This document shows positions 1 through 6,578 of a stretch of DNA of 8,817 nucleotides, in pieces (position 1 is the first letter of the stretch; every line of letters starts with the position of its first letter). The notes below the pieces were generated by a model. The model did not search any database, was not told the origin of the DNA, and saw nothing but the letters and a program-made list of their open reading frames with translations. Both the position numbers and the translations under genes were made by a program. Source of the stretch: Bacteroidota bacterium (GTDB taxonomy: Bacteria > Bacteroidota > Bacteroidia > Cytophagales > Cyclobacteriaceae); contig QGUY01000167.1 in NCBI GenBank assembly GCA_003242315.1, positions 1-8,817 of the forward strand. Reading direction: 5' to 3'.

Positions 1-676
1 CGTTTTGCAACGACTGGTTGAAGTAGATCATGACGTTCCGACACAGGATGAGATCGAACTTGTTGAACGGCTCACCCAATACAAGGTCGTGACGACGAAA
101 GCTCACATTCTTCATCAAGGAAGGATCGAAAACGGCTGTACCGTTTTCAACCCTGTAGTATTGTTGCAGTGTGCCTGTTCCCTGGAACCGGATGTAATTT
201 TTCTCGTTGAGATCCATGTTCTTGATCGGGTAACATGCGGCCCGCGCCCGATCAAGAATATTCACATCGAGATCAGTGGCAATGATGGTGACATCATCGA
301 GAATGCCCATCTCCTTCAGGAGGATGCTCATCGAAAGCACTTCTTCACCTGAAGAACATCCCGCATGCCATATCTTGAATTGTTTGTGATTGAGGAGAAT
401 CGCTGGTATAATTTCTTCGCGCATGACCCGCCAGAAACTCGGATCGCGGAACATTTCAGTGACGTTGACCGTGAGCTCGTCGAGAAATTCGTTAATGAAT
501 GACGGCTGGTCACTGAGTTTGCGGAGCAGCGACTCTACCGTGAGCCGCTTAATCTCCATGATTCGCAGGACCCTCCGTTTGAAGGAGGACATGGCATAGT
601 TTCTGAAGTCGTAACGGTGCTTTTGGTAGATAAGCTCCGATATCCTTTTTAGGTCCGCAATGTCGATGTCCTGCAT
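1..676 (-). CDS. cheR: CheR-type SAM-dependent protein-glutamate O-methyltransferase, C-terminus cut by window edge
   Basis: The first 225 residues are visible and the 3' end lies left of the window; family members are about 270-280 aa. Residues 1-70 form the helical CheR N-terminal domain, with the basic stretch SFKRRVLRIMEIKR at 31-44. The family signature NVTEMFRDPSFW is at 71-82. The SAM-binding Rossmann core follows: AGCSSGEE (105-112), ATDLD (133-137) and CRNVMIYF (212-219). CheR enzymes transfer methyl from S-adenosylmethionine to glutamates on receptor signalling helices in the cytosol. The canonical GEEPYS reads GEEVLS here, so the usual Pro-Tyr is replaced. The ATG at 676 is chosen because it begins the conserved N-domain. 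No Shine-Dalgarno sequence is seen. The next gene upstream on this strand encodes a HAMP-GAF sensor, a plausible partner or shared-pathway protein (inference). Family assignment is secure; the methylated target is unknown. Confidence 0.92.
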   Translation of the reverse strand, partial: MQDIDIADLKRISELIYQKHRYDFRNYAMSSFKRRVLRIMEIKRLTVESLLRKLSDQPSFINEFLDELTVNVTEMFRDPSFWRVMREEIIPAILLNHKQFKIWHAGCSSGEEVLSMSILLKEMGILDDVTIIATDLDVNILDRARAACYPIKNMDLNEKNYIRFQGTGTLQQYYRVENGTAVFDPSLMKNVSFRRHDLVLGEPFNKFDLILCRNVMIYFNQSLQN

Positions 677-707
677 GAAAACCCTGTTAATTTACCTTCA
701 CAGGAGT

Positions 708-715
708 CAAAAATA
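708..715 (-). promoter_or_regulatory. Candidate Bacteroidota -7 box for cheR
   Basis: Read on the minus strand the bases are TATTTTTG, an exact match to the Bacteroidota sigma-A -7 consensus TAnnTTTG. It sits 31 nt upstream of the cheR ATG, which would give a short leader of roughly 25 nt. No good -33 TTG element is visible at the usual distance; a GC-rich hairpin occupies that area instead. This would let cheR be transcribed independently of the sensor gene upstream. The call rests on consensus match and orientation only. Confidence 0.42.
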
Positions 716-723
716 AGATTGTT

Positions 724-737
724 CCCCCGCACGGGGG
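724..737 (-). terminator. GC-rich hairpin between the sensor gene and cheR
   Basis: Five C-G pairs enclose a 4-nt loop (minus strand CCCCC GTGC GGGGG). The hairpin lies 113 nt past the sensor stop codon, and a T-rich but interrupted tract (AACAATCTTATTTTT) follows it on the minus strand. It could be a weak intrinsic terminator for the cdd-sensor transcript. Because a -7-like box begins 8 nt further on, it could instead be a protein-binding inverted repeat at the cheR promoter. The rest of the 677-850 gap shows no further gene or recognisable element. Confidence 0.35.
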
Positions 738-850
738 TTTGCGTTTGCGATACAAATGGTACATGTGTTGAATCGCTCGGGAAGCCGGTCAATTTTGGTC
801 GGCCTGTGTGTGGCGAACTGTTCCTTCCCTGATCGGAAAGTGGCAGGCTC

Positions 851-2422
851 CTAGTGGCTAACGTTGGCTGTGCTGCTCTTTCCGGCGAGTTGAGCCTCGA
901 GTTCGGCTATGCGTGCGAGGTAATCCCGCTCTTTCCGGGCCATTTCTTCCTGCGTTGCCTGAAGTTCCTCCATGTTTTGCCGCATTTCTTCCTCCTGGGA
1001 CCGCATCATCTCAGTTGCATGACGGGCTTCTTCCAGCAGTTCGCGGTTGCGCTGGGCAGCGCGCACGGTGGCAACCGTGGAGGCAATTGTTTCACCCAGT
1101 CGCTCAACGAAACGAATGACATGCTCAGGATACGGATTGAAAGAAGCCAGTTCGACAACCCCGAAAACATCCTGATCGATTTTCAGAGGTACGACGAGAA
1201 GCGATGTTGGACTGCCTTCACCCAAACCGGATGTAATGCGCACGTATTCTTCCGGTACGGATCGAAGGTAAGTCGTCTGTTTTTCGAGAAAAGTCTGTCC
1301 GAGTATGCCTTCGCCGAGCTTTATCTTACGGGTCTCGTGCTTCTTCACATCAAAGGCAAAGAGCGACACAAGCTCCAGGTAGGGTTCACCTTCGATGTTG
1401 TCGTTCAGGAGATACAGGCCGCCCTGGTTCGATCCGGTATACGAGGCAAGCGTTGAGATGATCTTGTCCCCCAGCGCCCTGATGTCGTCATTGCCTGAAC
1501 GAAGTATGTCGACGAATTTGGTAAGTCCTTCATTCGTCCACTGTCGTTTCTGATCCTCTTCATTCAATTGGCGCAATCGCGTCTGCATGTCGACAAGTGA
1601 ATCGGCAAGACGGTTCGTTCCGGGTTTGTACTCCTTGTCGAATGTTTCATAGCGTATTGTCAGGTCGCCATCACCGATTGCTTTCACAAAATCGGATGCA
1701 TCCTTAAGTTGTTCGATAACATGGTTCACTTCTGTCGCGAGAGCGCCGAGTTCGTTGGATGGAAGCCCGGTAGTGTGCTGGTGTGCAGCGGTATTTTGCC
1801 GCATTGCGATCAAAGGATTCAGAAGCTTACGTCGGAAAAGGAAAAACACTCCAACGCACAACACAATGTTAACAACGACAACGCCTGCAAGCACGCTGCG
1901 ATGAAAGGAACGCCGCTCCGCAATGAGGGTGTCGAGATCCTGAACAAGCTGGTCGTACCACGCGGAGACCCCTTCCCATTGAGTTCGCGCAAGCTTGAGA
2001 TCGCGCCGGTTCTGACCCGGACCAGCACCAGCGATCCGTTCAACAGTTTCAGCAAAGATTATCCATTGCTCCTGTAACTCGTCGTAAGCAATTCGGGGCA
2101 GCTTTGGCAAAGGATCGAGAATCACGCTTGATCCTTCAGGACGTCCTCCATCGGCTAATACTTCCATGGCATGTGTTTGGCGCGCGAGCCTTGCGTTCAG
2201 GTCGTATGCGGGCTGACGCCCCTCGGCATGAAGCACAACATCGGCATACAGATCTTGCGCCTTGAGCTGAGTCTTCCGTGCAAAGTCGCGTTGATAGTGA
2301 ACGCGCTCCAACGCAGAGCCCGTGTGGCGGAGAACCAGGTATTGAAGTACAAAAAGTGTTGCGAGAACGGCCAGCAAAAATGAGAACTGGAAGGCCAAAC
2401 TCCTGTTCTTCAAAAAATTCAT
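851..2422 (-). CDS. Membrane HAMP-GAF signalling protein with C-terminal coiled coil and no visible output domain
   Basis: The product is 523 aa. TM helix 1 is at about 9-31, followed by a mostly helical extracytoplasmic sensor region (about 32-175) and TM helix 2 (about 176-196). A HAMP-like linker with LLNPLIAMRQ follows, then a second HAMP-like segment (about 243-286, containing AIGDGDLTIRYE). A GAF domain spans about 300-455 (KLGEGILGQTFLEKQ; SLLVVPLKIDQDVFGVVELAS). A Glu/Gln-rich coiled coil ends the protein at about 456-515 (QNMEELQATQEEMARKE). No histidine kinase, GGDEF, EAL or standard MCP hairpin domain is present. The ATG at 2422 is preferred: an upstream in-frame start at 2536 would add 38 residues that overlap cdd by 98 nt, whereas 2422 leaves a 16-bp gap after the cdd stop. 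It probably shares a transcript with cdd. CheR encoded downstream hints at adaptation by methylation, which is inference. The ligand is unknown. Confidence 0.85.
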   Translation of the reverse strand: MNFLKNRSLAFQFSFLLAVLATLFVLQYLVLRHTGSALERVHYQRDFARKTQLKAQDLYADVVLHAEGRQPAYDLNARLARQTHAMEVLADGGRPEGSSVILDPLPKLPRIAYDELQEQWIIFAETVERIAGAGPGQNRRDLKLARTQWEGVSAWYDQLVQDLDTLIAERRSFHRSVLAGVVVVNIVLCVGVFFLFRRKLLNPLIAMRQNTAAHQHTTGLPSNELGALATEVNHVIEQLKDASDFVKAIGDGDLTIRYETFDKEYKPGTNRLADSLVDMQTRLRQLNEEDQKRQWTNEGLTKFVDILRSGNDDIRALGDKIISTLASYTGSNQGGLYLLNDNIEGEPYLELVSLFAFDVKKHETRKIKLGEGILGQTFLEKQTTYLRSVPEEYVRITSGLGEGSPTSLLVVPLKIDQDVFGVVELASFNPYPEHVIRFVERLGETIASTVATVRAAQRNRELLEEARHATEMMRSQEEEMRQNMEELQATQEEMARKERDYLARIAELEAQLAGKSSTANVSH

Positions 2423-2438
2423 GACTAAAATTAAAAAA

Positions 2439-2921
2439 TTACTTGCTGTCTGGATGCTCCATGTTAGTTTTTGTAAACGGGTAAGGAAGTAAGGATTCGG
2501 CGGAAGGTGCAATAATCCAGTTGTGTTGCCGGTCAAGCATGACGATTTGTATGGGCGACTTTTGACGAGTTTCGAATTCCAGCATTACCTGACGGCACGT
2601 ACCGCAGCTTGTAGCCGGGAGAAGATCTTTACCCCCTTTTCGCCGTGCTACAATGGCTATTTTCGTAATCTTAGCTGTCGTGTTAGCAGCAGCTGCCGCA
2701 TACAAGGCTACCCGTTCAGCGCACATTCCCGAGGGGGACGCCGCATTTTCCTGGTTTGTTCCAGTCATGTATGATCCGTCGTCCATTAGCAACGCTGCGC
2801 CCACGCAAAACTTCGAATACGGCGCATAGGCATGCGTCGCCGCTTCCTTCGCCTTGTGGATAAGGTACTTGGACTCGGCATCGAGATCGTCAAGATGCTT
2901 AACCGTTTCAATTTTCGCCAT
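2439..2921 (-). CDS. cdd: Cytidine deaminase (tetrameric zinc type)
   Basis: The product is 160 aa. The enzyme hydrolytically deaminates cytidine and deoxycytidine to uridine and deoxyuridine in cytosolic pyrimidine salvage. Substrate-side residues lie in TNQENAASPSG (55-65). The zinc/catalytic motif CAER is at 67-70 (Cys67 ligand, Glu69 proton shuttle), and the second zinc motif SCGTCRQ is at 105-111 (Cys106 and Cys109). AYAPYSKFCVGAALL at 31-45 is the usual N-terminal family block. The proline that usually precedes the second Cys pair (PCGxCRQ) is Ser105 here. The length is somewhat above the usual 130-150 aa because of extra residues at both ends. The ATG at 2921 is chosen; a GTG at 2990 would add 23 residues unlike the family and run through the likely promoter. 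It is probably the first gene of a unit with the downstream sensor and is divergent from the saccharopine dehydrogenase gene. Confidence 0.94.
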   Translation of the reverse strand: MAKIETVKHLDDLDAESKYLIHKAKEAATHAYAPYSKFCVGAALLMDDGSYMTGTNQENAASPSGMCAERVALYAAAAANTTAKITKIAIVARRKGGKDLLPATSCGTCRQVMLEFETRQKSPIQIVMLDRQHNWIIAPSAESLLPYPFTKTNMEHPDSK

Positions 2922-2937
2922 GACCGGGAGGTTAGAT

Positions 2938-2945
2938 GAAATATA
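2938..2945 (-). promoter_or_regulatory. Candidate -7 box for cdd (near match)
   Basis: The minus-strand bases TATATTTC match five of the six fixed positions of TAnnTTTG. The box ends 16 nt before the cdd ATG, the same spacing as the candidate box in front of aroQ. No -33 TTG is found at the usual 19-21 nt spacing. Support is weak and positional. Confidence 0.3.
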
Positions 2946-3010
2946 ACGATTAATAATCAAATTTTGGAGACAGCAATGACGATGTTTCACGCTGAGTCTC
3001 TTTTTTGATT

Positions 3011-3018
3011 TACTTTTG
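3011..3018 (+). promoter_or_regulatory. Candidate -7 box for the saccharopine dehydrogenase gene
   Basis: TACTTTTG is an exact match to TAnnTTTG. It ends only 5 nt before the ATG at 3024, so transcription from it would start at or within a few bases of the start codon and give a leaderless or nearly leaderless mRNA. A poorer alternative is the T-run ending in G at 3007, which lies at the 16-nt spacing seen for other genes here but lacks the TA. No clear -33 element is visible. Confidence 0.33.
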
Positions 3019-3023
3019 ATGGC

Positions 3024-4346
3024 ATGAGAAACGTCCTTGTCCTTGGCGCCGGCCGATCATCAGGCGTGCTTGTTGATTATCTCCTGGAGCAGGCTGCATC
3101 TCGCGATTGGCACATTACTGTCGCGGATCGTGTGATCGAAGCTGCGGGCACCGCTGTCGGCAATCATCCCAAAGGCACTGCTGTATCAGCAGATCCGAAC
3201 AACGAAGAGGAAACAGCAGCATTGATTCGCGACGCCGATGTCGTGATTTCAATGCTTCCCGCTACGTGGCATGTTCATGTAGCGCGACTTTGCCTGAAGG
3301 AACGTCGGCATCTGCTGACGGCAAGCTACCTTACGCCTGAAATGAAGGCGCTCGATGCAGACGCGCGTGCAGCCGGATTGTTGTTCTTAAATGAATGCGG
3401 ACTTGATCCGGGAATAGATCACATGAGCGCGAAGGAAATGATCGATCGCATCCATGATGAAGGAGGATCGATCATATCCTTTGAATCATTTACCGGGGGT
3501 CTGATAGCGCCCGATACCGATCCGGAGAATCCGTGGCGTTACAAGTTCACCTGGAATCCACGCAATGTCGTCCTCGCCGGACAGCAGGGTGATGCAGAAT
3601 ACTTGCGCGATGGCGAGATCGTGAGAGTACCCTACAAAAAGTTGTTTACCTCAACGACACAGTTCGACGTGCCGGGCATTGGCGTACTGGAAGGGTATCC
3701 CAACCGCGACTCTTTGAGATACATCGACGTGTACGACATCCCTGAGACAAAAACGATCATACGAGGTACGCTTCGCTATAAAGGTTTCTGTTCTGCATGG
3801 AATGTCCTCGTTCAACTCGGATGCTGCGACGACACCAGGCAAATCGGAAAGATCTCTACACACCTTGATTATATTCGGTCGTTTCTTTCGAACGCACAAG
3901 AGCCGGTTGACCAAGCGCTATCAAAGGTAATAGGTGAGGCGTGTGACAAGGGTGAGTTGGAATGTCTGCGTTGGTCGGGCTTCTTCGATGAAGAACCGAT
4001 CGGCCTAACCTCTGGTACTTCCGCGCAGGTCCTTGAGCATATCCTGATGAAGAAGTGGGCGCTCAAGAAAGATGATCGCGATCTCGTCGTTATGCTCCAC
4101 CGTTTTGTGTATGAATCCGGCGGAAAGCAGCGAAGTGTGCAAATGCACATGACAAAGGTTGGCACGGAGTCGCACACCGCAATGGCTACCACCGTTGGGC
4201 TACCATTGGGAATTGCGACCCGGCTGTTGATGGAAGACAAGATTGATATACGAGGCGTAGCTATGCCCGTAAAAAAAGAACTTTATGCCCCGATCTTACA
4301 CGAGCTTTCAGATCGCGGGATAAACTTCATCCAACAGAGCGCATAG
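3024..4346 (+). CDS. Saccharopine dehydrogenase/reductase family enzyme (LYS9-like)
   Basis: The product is 440 aa and looks complete. An N-terminal Rossmann fold begins VLVLGAGRSSG (4-14) and has Asp35 at the end of the second strand (VADR). The family hallmark NECGLDPGIDHMSA is at 123-136. It leads into the substrate domain, with SFTGGLIAPDTDPENPWRYK at about 155-174, then FTWNPRNVVLAG, and GTLRYKGFCSAW around residue 250. Family members interconvert saccharopine with glutamate plus aminoadipate semialdehyde, or with lysine plus 2-oxoglutarate, using NAD(P); in bacteria the pathway usually serves lysine breakdown, and some homologues act on other substrates. The hallmark motifs favour the glutamate-forming LYS9 branch. 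No other lysine pathway gene lies in the window, so the in vivo role is uncertain. The ATG at 3024 directly precedes the nucleotide-binding strand. The gene is divergent from cdd, 102 bp away. Confidence 0.85.
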   Translation: MRNVLVLGAGRSSGVLVDYLLEQAASRDWHITVADRVIEAAGTAVGNHPKGTAVSADPNNEEETAALIRDADVVISMLPATWHVHVARLCLKERRHLLTASYLTPEMKALDADARAAGLLFLNECGLDPGIDHMSAKEMIDRIHDEGGSIISFESFTGGLIAPDTDPENPWRYKFTWNPRNVVLAGQQGDAEYLRDGEIVRVPYKKLFTSTTQFDVPGIGVLEGYPNRDSLRYIDVYDIPETKTIIRGTLRYKGFCSAWNVLVQLGCCDDTRQIGKISTHLDYIRSFLSNAQEPVDQALSKVIGEACDKGELECLRWSGFFDEEPIGLTSGTSAQVLEHILMKKWALKKDDRDLVVMLHRFVYESGGKQRSVQMHMTKVGTESHTAMATTVGLPLGIATRLLMEDKIDIRGVAMPVKKELYAPILHELSDRGINFIQQSA

Positions 4347-4413
4347 CGCGAGGGCTGATTGCAACCATTTTTCGTTCGGATTTGTATCCATTCTTACGTT
4401 GTCACGATAGAAA

Positions 4414-4427
4414 ACCAACAAGTTGGT
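4414..4427. repeat. Perfect short inverted repeat ACCAAC-AA-GTTGGT
   Basis: Two 6-bp arms flank a 2-nt centre in the gap between the saccharopine dehydrogenase gene and the propeller gene, 67 nt past the first stop codon. The T-rich sequence after it (AGCTTTATTCAGTTTTTG) is interrupted, so it is at best a weak terminator for the upstream gene. A 2-nt centre suits a protein-binding palindrome as well as a hairpin. Confidence 0.35.
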
Positions 4428-4444
4428 AGCTTTATTCAGTTTTT

Positions 4445-4458
4445 GTCGCGTTCGCGAC
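4445..4458. promoter_or_regulatory. Perfect inverted repeat GTCGCGTTCGCGAC upstream of the propeller gene
   Basis: Two 6-bp GC-rich arms flank TT. The repeat ends 44 nt before the ATG of the propeller gene, where a -33 region would lie if transcription begins near 4490. The neighbouring sequence is AT-rich, which makes this block stand out. It is more likely an operator than a terminator, because no T-run follows it directly (CGGACTAATATTTTTT). The regulator is unknown. Confidence 0.35.
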
Positions 4459-4502
4459 CGGACTAATATTTTTTAGACTTTTTGCCCATCAACAGTACAA
4501 TC

Positions 4503-6560
4503 ATGAAGGCTTGTTCATTCTCACTTTCACTCATTGTGTTGGCTTTAGCATGTTTCGCGTCAACTGCTCAGACACCGACAAAAGCTGCCTGGACCACAAA
4601 GTTCACCAGCCCCATCGATTGGCAACGTATCCACTCGCTCGGTTATATTATCGTCAGCACAGGGGAAGGTCTGTACGCGATAAATCCGGACGATGGAAAA
4701 ATCATGTGGGAGAATAAGAATTTTGCGGCACTGGATCCTTCCCTGTACGAAGAGATCGAAGGCACCGAGTTTATCGCGGTTGCGCGGCCAACTGCCAGGG
4801 AGTCTACGCTTCGAATGCAGGCCATCATAGACGTGATGAGTGGCATTACAGTCTTCGATTCGGATAAAGAGGGGATTGGAATACTTAGTCGTCACGTCAT
4901 GCCACGGTCAGGCAAACTATTGATCATCGGCGCGTCTAAAAGTAACCTGACTGCTACTTTGTTTATGTATGACATCCGTTCCGGCAGTCTCCTTTGGAAA
5001 AACGACGAACTCTTCAAAGTAGCGTCGGAAGGGAAGGGTTTCCTTGCGAAACTTCAGGCTGGAATCCAGTCGTTATCCAATTTGCAAGGGCTCATCGCAG
5101 AGCCGGTTGAGATTGACGACAAGAGCATGCTCGTCACTCACCCCGGCTACTTTATGCGAATCAACACCGCGACCGGAGACGTGATGTGGAAGAACTCCAT
5201 TGAACGTGCATTTGAAGGGCGTGTGCTGTTTTCACCCTACCGCGAGAATGTTGTTTACCTGGGCACGGGCATCGAATCAGAATCGGGTTCAGGCGTCACT
5301 ACAACCTCATCGTCTTCGAATGAACCTCCGAAGTTTTATTATAACCTGTACTATGCGTTTGATCTTGCCTCTGGCAAACCGCTATGGAAGGCGCCGGCAA
5401 AGGAGCAGGACAGACTCAACGAGGTCATCATGCACGAACGCGGCATCATCGTTTGTCCGCTGAGCAGCCGGAAACCTACAATCAATCTCGTGGATTATGA
5501 AACGGGCGAAATGTTGTGGGGTAAGAAGGGCAAAGGCATCACGGCACAAGGGAGTGTGGTAAGCTACATACCGACAGAAAAAGGCATACTGATCACCACA
5601 GGATTCGATAATGCGTTTACGAACAAAGGCGAGGAATATTACCTGAATGTATTGGACGTGAATGCCGGAGCGCTGAGGTACGAGAAGTCAGTCAAGCTCA
5701 AGGGCGATATCGTCAGCACCGAACTCACGCCCATGGGCCTTCTCTTCACGACTACGCGCGAGGTCAATATACTGGACATCAATTCTGGCACGCTCCTGTG
5801 GCAGCAATCGATCGAGGCAGGCGGACCTGCCACAGGCGACAACGTTCGACCTTTTCCGGTTGGCGCAAGTGCTGACAAGCTATATGTGTATTCACCGAAG
5901 GAAAGTGCGGTTTTTGAGATCGACAAGAAGGCCGGAGTACATCGCAAGTTGAACGGTACACCTATCAAGTTTGAAGGAAAGGAACTGCCCAGGGCAATAG
6001 ATGTGGTAAACGACGGTCTTGTACTGTACTCCGAACAAAACATGATGAAGCTTTCTTTCAGCGGAAGCGTGCTATACCAGAAGTATTATCCCGCTCCGCG
6101 CGAGCCTGGCCTGGTCCGTGCATTGCGTATGGCGGAAGCCGTCCGCGCAGCGTACATCGGTGTTGCGGCCAGCACATACGCCGCAGCATTTGGCGACGTT
6201 GCTGCCAAAACGTCTGATGAAACTGTAAGGGCACTCAGCAGTGAGGTTTCCAATGCGTATGGTCATCTTGGCAATGCGGCCTTCGCCTATTCGGCAAATG
6301 CCATGCGGGCATTTAATGCCCGGTTCAAGGCGTCACAAAACACGCCAGCCTTCCTAATGATGATGACGACGAAGGAGCCAAAGGGAAATCGACTGATTCA
6401 GGTGGACAAGGCTTCCGGAATGATTGAAAATACGATTGACATCAAGAACGACCGCGAACCGGAGTATGACGTCGATCAGATCTTTGGTCATCTGTACTAT
6501 CGTCCGTCTTCCAGTGAGATTGTTTGCTACAAACTTGACGGCGGGCACTCAGGCGAATAA
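4503..6560 (+). CDS. Exported PQQ-like beta-propeller repeat protein with alanine-rich helical insertion
   Basis: The product is 685 aa. A signal peptide covers residues 1-22 (Lys2, hydrophobic core, ASTA before Q23), so it should be exported. Lipidation at Cys17 is possible, but the lipobox is poor. Propeller-blade motifs of the type (Y/I)D..(S/T)G..LW recur at about 58-69, 155-165, 219-229, 284-295, 330-339, 383-393, 423-433 and 470-481. A last strand set at about 632-643 runs on to the C-terminus. A Ser/Thr-rich loop lies at about 258-273. Between the eighth and ninth motifs, residues about 534-615 break the pattern with an Ala-rich, apparently helical stretch. No tryptophan-docking or catalytic residues of PQQ dehydrogenases are evident, so it is probably a binding or scaffold propeller rather than an enzyme. 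The ATG at 4503 is preferred over an in-frame TTG at 4482 because it gives a clean signal peptide. Specific function is unknown. Confidence 0.82.
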   Translation: MKACSFSLSLIVLALACFASTAQTPTKAAWTTKFTSPIDWQRIHSLGYIIVSTGEGLYAINPDDGKIMWENKNFAALDPSLYEEIEGTEFIAVARPTARESTLRMQAIIDVMSGITVFDSDKEGIGILSRHVMPRSGKLLIIGASKSNLTATLFMYDIRSGSLLWKNDELFKVASEGKGFLAKLQAGIQSLSNLQGLIAEPVEIDDKSMLVTHPGYFMRINTATGDVMWKNSIERAFEGRVLFSPYRENVVYLGTGIESESGSGVTTTSSSSNEPPKFYYNLYYAFDLASGKPLWKAPAKEQDRLNEVIMHERGIIVCPLSSRKPTINLVDYETGEMLWGKKGKGITAQGSVVSYIPTEKGILITTGFDNAFTNKGEEYYLNVLDVNAGALRYEKSVKLKGDIVSTELTPMGLLFTTTREVNILDINSGTLLWQQSIEAGGPATGDNVRPFPVGASADKLYVYSPKESAVFEIDKKAGVHRKLNGTPIKFEGKELPRAIDVVNDGLVLYSEQNMMKLSFSGSVLYQKYYPAPREPGLVRALRMAEAVRAAYIGVAASTYAAAFGDVAAKTSDETVRALSSEVSNAYGHLGNAAFAYSANAMRAFNARFKASQNTPAFLMMMTTKEPKGNRLIQVDKASGMIENTIDIKNDREPEYDVDQIFGHLYYRPSSSEIVCYKLDGGHSGE

Positions 6561-6578
6561 CGGCGGTTTGAACGGTCC

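Noticed and set aside
5..352. 115-aa open frame on the plus strand
   Set aside because: It is antisense to cheR, whose SAM-binding and CRNVMIYF motifs show which strand is coding.
791..804. Direct repeat of GGTC around AATTTT in the gap upstream of cheR
   Set aside because: Two 4-bp units are too short to distinguish from chance.
854..1456. 200-aa open frame on the plus strand
   Set aside because: It lies wholly antisense to the well-supported HAMP-GAF sensor. Its translation shows no domain or plausible composition.
2423..2536. N-terminal extension of the sensor (start at 2536)
   Set aside because: It would overlap cdd by 98 nt and place 38 unrelated residues before a normal first TM helix. 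The ATG at 2422 fits better.
2922..2990. N-terminal extension of cytidine deaminase (GTG at 2990)
   Set aside because: The extra 23 residues are unlike the family and run through the likely promoter region.
3869..4240. 123-aa open frame on the minus strand
   Set aside because: It is antisense to the saccharopine dehydrogenase coding region, Cys/Ser/Arg-rich and not protein-like.
4482..4502. TTG start for the propeller protein
   Set aside because: It adds seven polar residues before an otherwise standard signal peptide that begins MKAC at 4503.
5639..6043. 134-aa open frame on the minus strand
   Set aside because: It is antisense to propeller blades with clear repeat motifs and has no recognisable features.
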